Assembly: GCF_000708265.2 (NCBI RefSeq)
Contig: NZ_JCKI01000005.1
Location: 1 to 64,000, forward strand
Length of the DNA stretch: 64,000 nt
Direction: 5' to 3'
Source: Pedobacter sp. R20-19
GTDB lineage: Bacteria > Bacteroidota > Bacteroidia > Sphingobacteriales > Sphingobacteriaceae
Part shown: positions 35,972 through 44,069 of the stretch, piece after piece
How the letters are laid out: every line of letters begins with the position of its first letter
Position numbering within the stretch: the stretch's first letter is position 1
Notes under the pieces: model-generated
What the model was told of the DNA's origin: nothing
Seen by the model: only the letters and a program-made list of their open reading frames with translations
Databases searched by the model: none
Position numbers and translations under genes: made by a program

Positions 35972-36011
35972 AAGAATGTTACATTTATATATGAATATTA
36001 TATCTATCTTG
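35972..36011 (+). promoter_or_regulatory. Second copy of the shared promoter element, before the lyase gene
   Basis: The 26 bases from 35972 are identical to those at 30255, followed after 7 bases by TATCTTG. Downstream sequence (GTAACTCAGCTTA versus GTATCTCAATTTA) is still similar for about 13 bases, then unrelated. It lies about 240 bases before the lyase ATG; the leader to 36253 has no gene. Confidence 0.65.
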
Positions 36012-36253
36012 TAACTCAGCTTAGCAGCCGATGTTTTAGGCATTTTCAGACCCGAAAAACGGATTGATATTCGTAAGAAGTTAAGCTAAAATCTTTAGAT
36101 TAAGTGCTAATTTAAAGGATAATGTATTTTCTAACCAAAATTAATAAACCAGGATTGACCAAAGATTGAGTCGAAAAATAAACCTTAATATTGTGCTATT
36201 TTAGCGAAGCATTATCGACTTAGCTTTTTGTTTTTCCAACGAGCAAAACACAA

Positions 36254-37909
36254 ATGAAAAAGAACTTTTTAAATCTGCTGTTTTCAGCAGCATTAATACT
36301 CTCAGCTGGTTCAGCTTTTGCCCAATATCCTACAATTCCCGAAGATGTGAAGAAATCATCAGATTCAATGATGAAGGAAGCTTATCATCAATCAGATATT
36401 GCCTGGGAAAAAGCAAAACCCATCGTGCTGAAAGAAGAGAAAGAAGGCAAGCCTTATATTCCATGGGCTGGCCGGCCAACAGATTTGCCACAATCAGAAC
36501 TATTGGCTTTTCCAGGTGCGGAAGGTGGTGGAGCTTATAGTTTCGGTGGTCGCGGCGGAAGAGTCATTGTCGTAAAAAATTTAAATGACAGTGGTCCGGG
36601 TTCTTTGCGTGATGCCTGTGAACAGGGTGGGGCAAGAATAGTGGTTTTTAATGTTTCCGGGATCATCAGAATCAAAACACCGCTAATTATTCGGGCACCA
36701 TATATTACCATTGAAGGTCAAACGGCACCAGGTGATGGTGTTTGTGTGGCTGGCGAATCGGTTTGGTTAAACACACATGATGTGATTGTTCGTTTCATGC
36801 GTTTCAGAAGAGGCGAAACCTTTGTAGGACGTCGCGATGATGCGATTGGCGGTAATCCGGTAGGAAATATCATGATCGATCACGTTTCGGCAAGCTGGGG
36901 ACTAGATGAAAATATGTCGATGTATCGCCACATGTATAACGATAGCACCGGTAAAATTGAAGATAAACTGGCAACGGTAAATATCACTATTCAAAACTCT
37001 ATTTTTTCTGAAGCGTTAGATACCTGGAACCATGCTTTTGGTAGCACATTGGGCGGTGAAAACTGTACTTTTATGCGGAACCTGTGGGCAGATAATGGTG
37101 CCCGGAACCCATCTATTGGCTGGAATGGTATTTTCAACTTCGCCAACAACGTAGTATTCAACTGGAACAACAGGTCTACGGATGGTGGAGATTATACTGC
37201 ATTATTTAATATCGTAAATAACTATTATAAACCAGGTCCGGTTACGAATTTAAAAGAGCCAATCAGCTACAGGATATTAAAGCCAGAATCTGGCCGGAGT
37301 AAATTGCCTTATGTGGTTTTCGGTCGTGCTTATGTGGAAGGAAATATTATCGAAGGAAATGAGAAAGTAACTAAAAATAACTGGGATGGTGGCGTGCAGC
37401 TGGAGAATAAGAAAGGTGAATTAATGACTTTCGAACAGGCCTCTCCATATTTTGCAGCCATGCGGGTGAAAAAGCCATTTCCAATGCCAAAGATCACTAT
37501 TCTGCCTACTTTAGCAGCTAAAGAGTACGTATTAACTCATGTGGGGGCAAACCTTCCAAAGAGAGATCCGGTTGATACCCGAGTAATTAAACAAGTAAAA
37601 ACTGGGAAAATCGATTTCATTGAAGGCGTAAAATTACCTGAAAAGGATTTTGAACACCGTCGTTTACCAAAAGATTCATACAAACAGGGAATCATTACCG
37701 ATATTAGTCAGGTTGGAGGTTATCCGGAGTATAAAGGCACACCTTACAAAGACTCCGATGATGATGGTATGCCTGATGCTTATGAATTGAAAAACGGTTT
37801 AAACCCTAAAGATGCAAGTGATGCCGCTAAAATTTCAAAAAGCGGTTATTCGAATATCGAAGTTTATTTAAATAGCGTGGTTCCTGTTTCAACGGTAAAA
37901 CCGAATTAA
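36254..37909 (+). CDS. Secreted PL1-type pectate lyase
   Basis: 551 residues, signal peptide ending GSAFAQ. Parallel beta-helix with the Bacteroidota PL1 opening AFPGAEGGGAYSFGGRGGRVIVV, then NLNDSGPGSLRDACEQGGARIVVFNVSG, ITIEGQTAPGDGVCV, MIDHVSASWGLDENM, and WADNGARNPSIGWNGIFNFANNV with a conserved Arg. A C-terminal calcium-type loop DSDDDGMPDAYELKNGLNP resembles thrombospondin-3 repeats. It would cleave galacturonan by beta-elimination; in RG-II loci a PL1_2 lyase cuts the homogalacturonan flank. It has its own promoter copy, so it can be expressed with susC but as a separate unit. Confidence 0.85.
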   Translation: MKKNFLNLLFSAALILSAGSAFAQYPTIPEDVKKSSDSMMKEAYHQSDIAWEKAKPIVLKEEKEGKPYIPWAGRPTDLPQSELLAFPGAEGGGAYSFGGRGGRVIVVKNLNDSGPGSLRDACEQGGARIVVFNVSGIIRIKTPLIIRAPYITIEGQTAPGDGVCVAGESVWLNTHDVIVRFMRFRRGETFVGRRDDAIGGNPVGNIMIDHVSASWGLDENMSMYRHMYNDSTGKIEDKLATVNITIQNSIFSEALDTWNHAFGSTLGGENCTFMRNLWADNGARNPSIGWNGIFNFANNVVFNWNNRSTDGGDYTALFNIVNNYYKPGPVTNLKEPISYRILKPESGRSKLPYVVFGRAYVEGNIIEGNEKVTKNNWDGGVQLENKKGELMTFEQASPYFAAMRVKKPFPMPKITILPTLAAKEYVLTHVGANLPKRDPVDTRVIKQVKTGKIDFIEGVKLPEKDFEHRRLPKDSYKQGIITDISQVGGYPEYKGTPYKDSDDDGMPDAYELKNGLNPKDASDAAKISKSGYSNIEVYLNSVVPVSTVKPN

Positions 37910-37981
37910 GGGTGGAGAGCTGAAAGGCTAAAGCTAAAAGATTAAAGCGGAAAGGCTAAGGCGGAAAGTTTGTTACGCTTA

Positions 37982-38235
37982 TTGTCATGCTGAGGTACGA
38001 AGCATCTCCAGGCGATAGAAGCAAGACTTTAATACCCTACTGCGCAAATATGGAACTGAACAGATGAAGATAATAAACAGTGTGAATGGGATCAAGGGTT
38101 TGTCATTCAGAGCGCAGTGAAGAATCTGTAGGCGATGAAAGTAAAGTATTAACATCACCCACTGGCTCCAATGTAAGCGCTTGGGCAAAGACAGTAAATA
38201 ATAGGTTGCAGATGCTTCATGCTTCAGCATGACAA
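37982..38235. repeat. Palindromic repeat, family C (TGTCATNCTGAGG type)
   Basis: Left arm TTGTCATGCTGAGGTACGAAGCATCTCCAGG, right end CAGATGCTTCATGCTTCAGCATGACAA, with an internal GTCATTCAGAGCGCAGTGAAGAATCTG unit. The outer arms pair as an inverted repeat. The right arm contains an ATG that opens an upstream extension of the next frame. This and the preceding 70 bases of A/G-rich DNA make up the whole gap after the lyase gene. Confidence 0.65.
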
Positions 38236-38246
38236 CAATAAAAAAA

Positions 38247-41200
38247 ATGCCAAAAACTAACCACATATTAAAAGTAATACCATTAAAAGCCTTACCGCTA
38301 TTAGTCGTGGCACTTTTGGTGATGAACTTTTCATTTGCGCAAAAACCAAAACCCATCGAGCCACCAAAACCAATTTTCAAAGGTAAGGATGGTAAAATGG
38401 CTTACACGCCTGATGAGCAGGGAAATAGGATACCTGATTTTTCTTATGCGGGTTATATGGCAGGCGAAAAGGCCATTCCATCAGCGATGGTAAAAGTTGT
38501 GGTGCCTATGAAAGCTGGTGATGCTACTTTAAGAATTCAATCGGCCTTAAATGCTGTAGCTAAATTACCTATTGGAAAAGACGGTTTGCGTGGTGCAGTT
38601 CTACTAGAAAAAGGCACATACGAAGTCGCCGGAACGTTAAAAATCTCAGCTTCAGGCGTGGTGCTTCGGGGCAGTGGAATGGGCGATGATGGAACTAAAA
38701 TTTTTGCAAAAGGTTTGGATCGGATTGGTGTGATCAGAATTTTAGGTAAAAAAGATAAGATAGAAGAATCGCCGATAGCCATTACAGATGGTTATGTTCC
38801 GGTAAATGCACAAAAAATTACACTAGCAAATGCCACTGGCTTTAAAGTGGGCGATAAAATAATTATTCATCGTCCATCAACCAAAGAATGGATTGAAACC
38901 CTTAAAATGGTTGAATTTGGTGGAGGTGAAAGTGCTTTGGGCTGGAAACCCGGCACCAGAGATCTGCATTTTGATCGGGAAATTACGGCAATCAATGGTT
39001 CAATCCTCAGTTTAGATGTGCCAATAACAACAGCTTTGGATTCGAAATTTGGTGGTGCGACCGTAACGAAATATAAATGGGATGGTCGGATTTCAAATGC
39101 TGGTGTAGAGAATTTAAAGCTCGAATCAGATTATCACAAAGAAAATATTAAGGATGAATACCACCGCTGGAATGCTATTTCTTTAGAAAATGCGGAAGAT
39201 GCCTGGGTTAGGCAGGTTGTATTTGAGCATTTCGCAGGTTCTGCAGTTAATGTGCTCGAAACTGCAAAGAGAATCACGGTAGAAGATTGTAAATCGCTTG
39301 CGCCCATCTCAGAAATTGGTGGCGAACGTCGCTATACTTTTTTAACCACCGGGCAACAAACCCTTTTCCAAAGGTTGTATTCAGAATATGGTTACCATGA
39401 TTTTGCGGTAGGTTTCTGTGCCCCCGGACCTAATGTTTTTGTTCAATGCCAGTCTTATTTGCCTTTCAGTTTTAGTGGTACTATTGATAGCTGGGCATCC
39501 GGTGTTTTATTTGATATCGTAAACATAGACGGACAGGCATTAAGTTATTTAAACCGTGGTCAGGATGGACAAGGTGCAGGCTGGAGTGCAGCAAACAGTG
39601 TTTTTTGGCAATGCAGTGCTGCAAGGGTAGATAATTATCAGCCACCAACTGCTCAAAACTGGGCTTTTGGAACCTGGGCACAATTTTCAGGCAATGGCTA
39701 TTGGGATATGTCTAATGAGCAAATCCAGCCAAGAAGTTTATATTATGCTCAGCTAAAAGATAGATTAGGAAACGCTATTGATGACCGGGCTTTCGTACTC
39801 CCTGTTGAAACTGAAGCTTCAAGTTCTCCGCCAGTTGATATTGCGCAAAAGCTTACTAAACTTGCTGATAAACCTGCCTTAACCGTATCAGCGTATATTG
39901 ATGCGGCTCCAGATCGAAATAAAATTTTACTTGATGCCAAACAGGCAAAAAGCATTGATCAAATTGGTTTAGATAAAATTGCTCAACCAGCTAAAGCCGA
40001 TGCAATGACGATTAAAAACGGTTGGCTGGTTCGTGGAAATGAAATCATTTTAGGCAACCGTCAGGATGTGCCCTGGTGGAATGGAAGTGCCCGTCCACAT
40101 GGATTAAAAAACACTAAATTTCATATTACCCGATTTGTGCCTGGCCGTTCCGGTAACGGCTTAACCGATGATTTAGATGCCATTACCGATGCTATGAAAA
40201 ATGGTTCAGTTAAAATACTAGATCACAATTACGGCCTTTGGTACGATAGAAGAAGAGATGATCACGAACGCATCCGCCGGATGGATGGTGAAGTTTGGGC
40301 ACCTTTTTATGAATTGCCCTTCGCCCGGAGTGGGCAGGAAAAAGCATGGGATGGTTTGAGTAAATACGACATCACTAAATACAACCTCTGGTATTGGGAC
40401 AGGCTGAAAACCTTCGCTAACCTTGCTGATCAGAAAGGTTTGGTCTTGATTCATGAGGACTATTTTCAACATAATATTATCGAGGCTGGTGCGCATTATG
40501 CAGATTTTCCATGGCGCACGACCAATAACATCAACAATACTGGCTTTCCAGAACCTGTTCCTTATGCCGGCGATAAACGTATTTTTATGGCCGAGCAGTT
40601 TTACGATCTCAGCAATGAGAACCGCAAGGCTATCCACAAAGCCTATATTCGTAAATGTCTTGAAAATTTTGATGGAAATACAGGTGTAATTCAGTTAATC
40701 GGTGCAGAATTTACGGGTCCGCTACACTTTGTGCAATTCTGGCTTGATACCATTAAAGAATGGGAGCAGGAAACGGGCAAGCACCCAATCATTGGTTTAA
40801 GTGTTACGAAAGATGTTCAGGATGCTATTTTAGCGGATAAACAAAGAGCGGATGTAGTAGATTTAATCGACATTAGATATTGGCATTACCAGGCTGATGG
40901 AACGCCTTATGCGCCACAAGGTGGACAAAATTTAGCTCCCCGCCAGCATGCACGTCTGCTTAAACCTAAGAAAACCTCATTCGAAGAAGTTTACCATGCC
41001 GTTTCGGAGTATCGAAATAGATTCCCTGGCAAAGCTGTGATGTATTCTGGCGACAACTTCGATAGTTTCGGCTGGGCGATTTTAATGGCTGGCGGTTCAA
41101 TGTCTAATGCCAATCATGTAGATCAATCAACGCTGACAGCAATTTCACAAATGAAACCTTTTCTTCTGGTAGATAAAAACACCAAACAATATGGCTTAGA

Positions 41201-41408
41201 AAATCCAGGTAAAGCGTACGTTTTATACAACGCTGCTTCAATAGCCAGCACTATAGATTTAACGAAGTTCAGCGGGAAATTTAGTGTGAAAATAATAGAG
41301 GGTAAAGATGGAAAAGTTTTGAAAGAAGCAAAAATAAGTGGAAATGCCATTTCTAAAATTGATAAAGTTGGAAATGGAGATGAAATAATCCTCATCAATA
41401 AAATTTAA
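38247..41408 (+). CDS. Large secreted beta-helix protein with C-terminal DUF6298-like domain
   Basis: 1053 residues from ATG 38247 (MPKTNHILKV), signal peptide ending NFSFAQ; an ATG at 38229 belongs to the repeat before it. N-terminal half: FSYAGYMAGEKAIP, then a right-handed beta-helix of pectate-lyase type (GAVLLEKGTYEVAGTLKISASGVVLRGSG). C-terminal half from ~600: LVRGNEIILGNRQDVPWWNG, LTDDLDAITDAMK, DRRRDDHERIRRMDG, LVLIHEDYFQHNIIEAGAHY, and VIQLIGAEFTGP with acidic residues. It resembles a DUF6298-type TIM-barrel glycosidase. Two catalytic-looking modules in one chain; activity unknown. The gene ends 3 bases before the GH140 gene. Confidence 0.65.
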   Translation: MPKTNHILKVIPLKALPLLVVALLVMNFSFAQKPKPIEPPKPIFKGKDGKMAYTPDEQGNRIPDFSYAGYMAGEKAIPSAMVKVVVPMKAGDATLRIQSALNAVAKLPIGKDGLRGAVLLEKGTYEVAGTLKISASGVVLRGSGMGDDGTKIFAKGLDRIGVIRILGKKDKIEESPIAITDGYVPVNAQKITLANATGFKVGDKIIIHRPSTKEWIETLKMVEFGGGESALGWKPGTRDLHFDREITAINGSILSLDVPITTALDSKFGGATVTKYKWDGRISNAGVENLKLESDYHKENIKDEYHRWNAISLENAEDAWVRQVVFEHFAGSAVNVLETAKRITVEDCKSLAPISEIGGERRYTFLTTGQQTLFQRLYSEYGYHDFAVGFCAPGPNVFVQCQSYLPFSFSGTIDSWASGVLFDIVNIDGQALSYLNRGQDGQGAGWSAANSVFWQCSAARVDNYQPPTAQNWAFGTWAQFSGNGYWDMSNEQIQPRSLYYAQLKDRLGNAIDDRAFVLPVETEASSSPPVDIAQKLTKLADKPALTVSAYIDAAPDRNKILLDAKQAKSIDQIGLDKIAQPAKADAMTIKNGWLVRGNEIILGNRQDVPWWNGSARPHGLKNTKFHITRFVPGRSGNGLTDDLDAITDAMKNGSVKILDHNYGLWYDRRRDDHERIRRMDGEVWAPFYELPFARSGQEKAWDGLSKYDITKYNLWYWDRLKTFANLADQKGLVLIHEDYFQHNIIEAGAHYADFPWRTTNNINNTGFPEPVPYAGDKRIFMAEQFYDLSNENRKAIHKAYIRKCLENFDGNTGVIQLIGAEFTGPLHFVQFWLDTIKEWEQETGKHPIIGLSVTKDVQDAILADKQRADVVDLIDIRYWHYQADGTPYAPQGGQNLAPRQHARLLKPKKTSFEEVYHAVSEYRNRFPGKAVMYSGDNFDSFGWAILMAGGSMSNANHVDQSTLTAISQMKPFLLVDKNTKQYGLENPGKAYVLYNAASIASTIDLTKFSGKFSVKIIEGKDGKVLKEAKISGNAISKIDKVGNGDEIILINKI

Positions 41409-41411
41409 GAT

Positions 41412-42812
41412 ATGACCATTAAGGCTAAAATATTTTTTCTTTCGATGGCTTGTTTAATGACATTTGCTTGCAAGGAGAAGCCACATTTTGGAGATAAGAG
41501 TTTGCTCATTTCTGAAAATGGAAGGTATTTGACAACAGGCAATGGCGAACCTTTTTTTTGGTTGGGCGATACGGGTTGGTTGTTGTTTAGCAAGCTTAAC
41601 CGCGAAGAGGCCAATACCTATCTGGAAGATCGCAAGCAGAAAGGTTTTAATGTGATCCAGGTAATGGTTTTGCATGAAGTGCCATCTGTGAATATTTATG
41701 GCGACTCATTGATCATTAACAAAGATGTGTCAAAACCTGCCATTACCAAAGGGAATGATTTTAAAGACAGCAAAGCTTATGATTTTTGGGATCATGTAGA
41801 TTACATCATTGATCTTGCCGAAAAAAAAGGAATTTATATGGCACTCGTTCCAGTTTGGGGAACGAACGTAAAAGAGAAAAAAGTCAACGTACCGCAGGCA
41901 AAAATTTATGCTGAATTCCTAGCCAAAAGATACCGCGATAAAAGTAACATCATCTGGTTAAACGGAGGAGATATTAAAGGAAGTGATGGCCTGGAAGTAT
42001 GGAATACAATTGGTCAGACTTTACGGGCGAATGATCCTAACCACCTAATTACTTTCCATCCAAGAGGCAGAACAGGGTCGTCTACCTGGTTTCACAAGGC
42101 CAGCTGGAATGATTTTGATATGATTCAATCAGGGCATCGACGTTATGATCAGGACACTTCTGCAAAAGAAACGTTGCATTACGGTGAAGACAACTGGAAA
42201 TACATTGAAACAGATTATAAGCTGAAGCCGACCAAACCAACTATTGATGGTGAGCCTTCGTATGAAGGAATTCCGCAAGGCTTACATGATACCATCGAAC
42301 CCCGCTGGACTGATGCCGATGTGAGGAGATATGGATATTGGTCGGTTTTTGCTGGTGCTTTTGGTTACACCTATGGAAATAATGCCGTGATGCAGATGTA
42401 CAAATTGACAGATAAAAAACCAGCTTATGGTCCGAAAGCGCCATGGACTACGGAGATAAATGCTGCAGGCGCAACCCAAATGAAACATTTAAAAGATTTG
42501 ATGTTGTCACGCTCTTATTTTGACCGTGTGCCAGATCAAACCTTAATCGCTGGTAAAAACGGAGATCAATATGAGCGTGTGATTGGAACCAGGGGTGAAG
42601 AATTCGCCATGTTGTACACTTATACGGGAAAGAATTTCAATGTTCAAATGGGTAAGATAGATGGCGATGAAGTTAAGGCTTCATGGTTCGACCCGAGAAC
42701 AGGAAAAACGAGCGCTATTGCCACATTTGAAAATAAGGGAATTAAGGAATTTAATCCACCAGGAGAACCTAAAAGCGGTAATGATTGGGTGTTGGTGTTG
42801 GAGAAAATATAG
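41412..42812 (+). CDS. GH140-type apiosidase (DUF4038 family), lipoprotein
   Basis: 466 residues with a lipoprotein signal (LMTFACKEK). The family entry is clear: LLISENGRYLTTGNGEPFFWLGDTGWLLFSKLNREEANTYLEDRKQKGFNVIQVMVL, a TIM-barrel start. Next come YIIDLAEKKGIYMALVPVWG, IIWLNGGDIKGSD, EPSYEGIP with a Glu at the expected nucleophile position, and GAFGYTYGNNAVMQMY; a C-terminal beta-sandwich ends NDWVLVLEKI. Founding members remove apiose-linked side chains from RG-II, so this gene is the best single pointer to the substrate of the locus. Confidence 0.8.
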   Translation: MTIKAKIFFLSMACLMTFACKEKPHFGDKSLLISENGRYLTTGNGEPFFWLGDTGWLLFSKLNREEANTYLEDRKQKGFNVIQVMVLHEVPSVNIYGDSLIINKDVSKPAITKGNDFKDSKAYDFWDHVDYIIDLAEKKGIYMALVPVWGTNVKEKKVNVPQAKIYAEFLAKRYRDKSNIIWLNGGDIKGSDGLEVWNTIGQTLRANDPNHLITFHPRGRTGSSTWFHKASWNDFDMIQSGHRRYDQDTSAKETLHYGEDNWKYIETDYKLKPTKPTIDGEPSYEGIPQGLHDTIEPRWTDADVRRYGYWSVFAGAFGYTYGNNAVMQMYKLTDKKPAYGPKAPWTTEINAAGATQMKHLKDLMLSRSYFDRVPDQTLIAGKNGDQYERVIGTRGEEFAMLYTYTGKNFNVQMGKIDGDEVKASWFDPRTGKTSAIATFENKGIKEFNPPGEPKSGNDWVLVLEKI

Positions 42813-42816
42813 TCAA

Positions 42817-42949
42817 GTCGTCGTTGCGAAGAGGCAAACTGAAGTAATCTCATTCATCGAGTGAGATTGCTTCAGCTCACACCAGCCCGGCTTCGCAATG
42901 ACGACCGCCATAAACGTCATTGCGGGGAGCTACGATGAAGCAATCTCTG
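42817..42949. repeat. Palindromic repeat, family A, with a second half-copy
   Basis: CGTCGTTGCGAAGAGGCAA ... GTAATCTCATTC pairs with GAGATTGCTTCAGCTC ... GGCTTCGCAATGACG, an almost complete inverted repeat. A left half-copy (CGTCATTGCGGGGAGC ... GAAGCAATCTC) follows at once. Confidence 0.7.
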
Positions 42950-42972
42950 AATTGGAATAAGAAAAATAAAAA

Positions 42973-43914
42973 ATGTTTAAAGCAAAGTTCATATCATCAT
43001 TCCGCTTAACCATTATTGGTTTGGCTTTGTGTGGATTAACATCTTGCTCAAAACAAGCTTATCTTTTTACCTCATTCCACGAGCCTGCCACAGCAGGTTT
43101 AAGACTTTTATATAGCTACGACGCTTACCATTGGACGGACTTGAACAAAACCTTCCTAAAGCCGAAAATCGGTACGCAGAAAGTAATGCGTGACCCATCC
43201 ATTGTTCAGGGACCCGATGGCACCTTCCATTTAGTTTGGACCTGCAGCTGGAAAGGTGATAAAGGATTCGGTTACGCCAGTTCTAAAGATTTAATCAGCT
43301 GGTCGGAACAAAAATTTCTTCCCGTGATGGAAAGTGAGCCGGAAACCGTTAATGTATGGGCACCAGAAATTTTCTATGATGATGAGCAAAAAGAATACAT
43401 CATCATTTGGGCCTCAACCATTCCTTTTCGGTTTGCCAAAGGTATAGAGGATGAAGATAATAACCACCGGATGTACGCCATTACAACAAAAGATTTTGTG
43501 AATTTTTCAAAACCTAAATTGTTTTTAGACCCGGGTTTCAGTGTGATTGATGCCGTGATTGTGAAAAGAGCTGTGAAAGATTATGTATTGGTTTTAAAAG
43601 ACAACACACGTCCAAATAGAAATTTAAAAGTGGCTTTTGCTGAAAATGCTTTAGGTCCTTATGAGCATGTGTCAGAAACTTTTAGTCCGAAGTTAACGGA
43701 AGGCCCAACGGTAGTAAAAGTAAAAAACGACTGGCTGATTTATTTCGATGCATATGGACAAAAGATTTATTCTGCTTATAAAACAGCAGATTTTAAGTCT
43801 TTTAAGGATGTAACTACAGAGATTTCCATCCCCGAAGGACATAAACACGGAACGATTATAAAAGTTAAAAGGAAAGTAATTGAGGGATTGAAGGATATAG
43901 AAAAGAGACATTAA
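42973..43914 (+). CDS. GH43-like five-bladed beta-propeller glycosidase, lipoprotein
   Basis: 313 residues, lipoprotein signal (GLTSCSK). Propeller blades with repeating SxD-x-xxW patterns: YSYDAYHWTDLNK, MRDPSIVQGPDGTFHLVWTC, YASSKDLISWSEQ, VWAPEIFYDDEQKEYIIIWAS, TEGPTVVKVKNDWLIYFDAYG. Candidate catalytic carboxylates are Asp in RDPS, Asp in VIDAV and Glu in TEGP. GH43 alpha-L-arabinofuranosidase-like is the nearest fit; GH117-type is possible. Flanked by repeats on both sides. Confidence 0.7.
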   Translation: MFKAKFISSFRLTIIGLALCGLTSCSKQAYLFTSFHEPATAGLRLLYSYDAYHWTDLNKTFLKPKIGTQKVMRDPSIVQGPDGTFHLVWTCSWKGDKGFGYASSKDLISWSEQKFLPVMESEPETVNVWAPEIFYDDEQKEYIIIWASTIPFRFAKGIEDEDNNHRMYAITTKDFVNFSKPKLFLDPGFSVIDAVIVKRAVKDYVLVLKDNTRPNRNLKVAFAENALGPYEHVSETFSPKLTEGPTVVKVKNDWLIYFDAYGQKIYSAYKTADFKSFKDVTTEISIPEGHKHGTIIKVKRKVIEGLKDIEKRH

Positions 43915-43920
43915 CATTTG

Positions 43921-44054
43921 CTGTCATCCTGAGGTACGAAGGATCTCCAGGCGATTGAAAACTGCCGCCTGATAAACCAACTTAATCAGAAGTCGTGGGG
44001 TAAATTCAGGCAGCGTTAATAGGTTACAGATCCTTCCTTCGTCAGAATGACAGC
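43921..44054. repeat. Palindromic repeat, family C
   Basis: CTGTCATCCTGAGGTACGAAGGATCT at the left pairs with AGATCCTTCCTTCGTCAGAATGACAG at the right over ~26 bases. It is the same type as 37982-38235 and fills the gap between two beta-propeller genes. Confidence 0.75.
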
Positions 44055-44069
44055 GGTTAAAATTATAAC

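Noticed and set aside
38229-38246. Upstream ATG of the large beta-helix protein
   Set aside because: This ATG is part of the right arm of the family C repeat (CAGCATGACA); the ATG at 38247 starts a normal signal peptide.
43921-44054. Rho-independent terminator between the propeller genes
   Set aside because: The inverted repeat is long, but no T-tract follows; it matches the dispersed repeat family instead.
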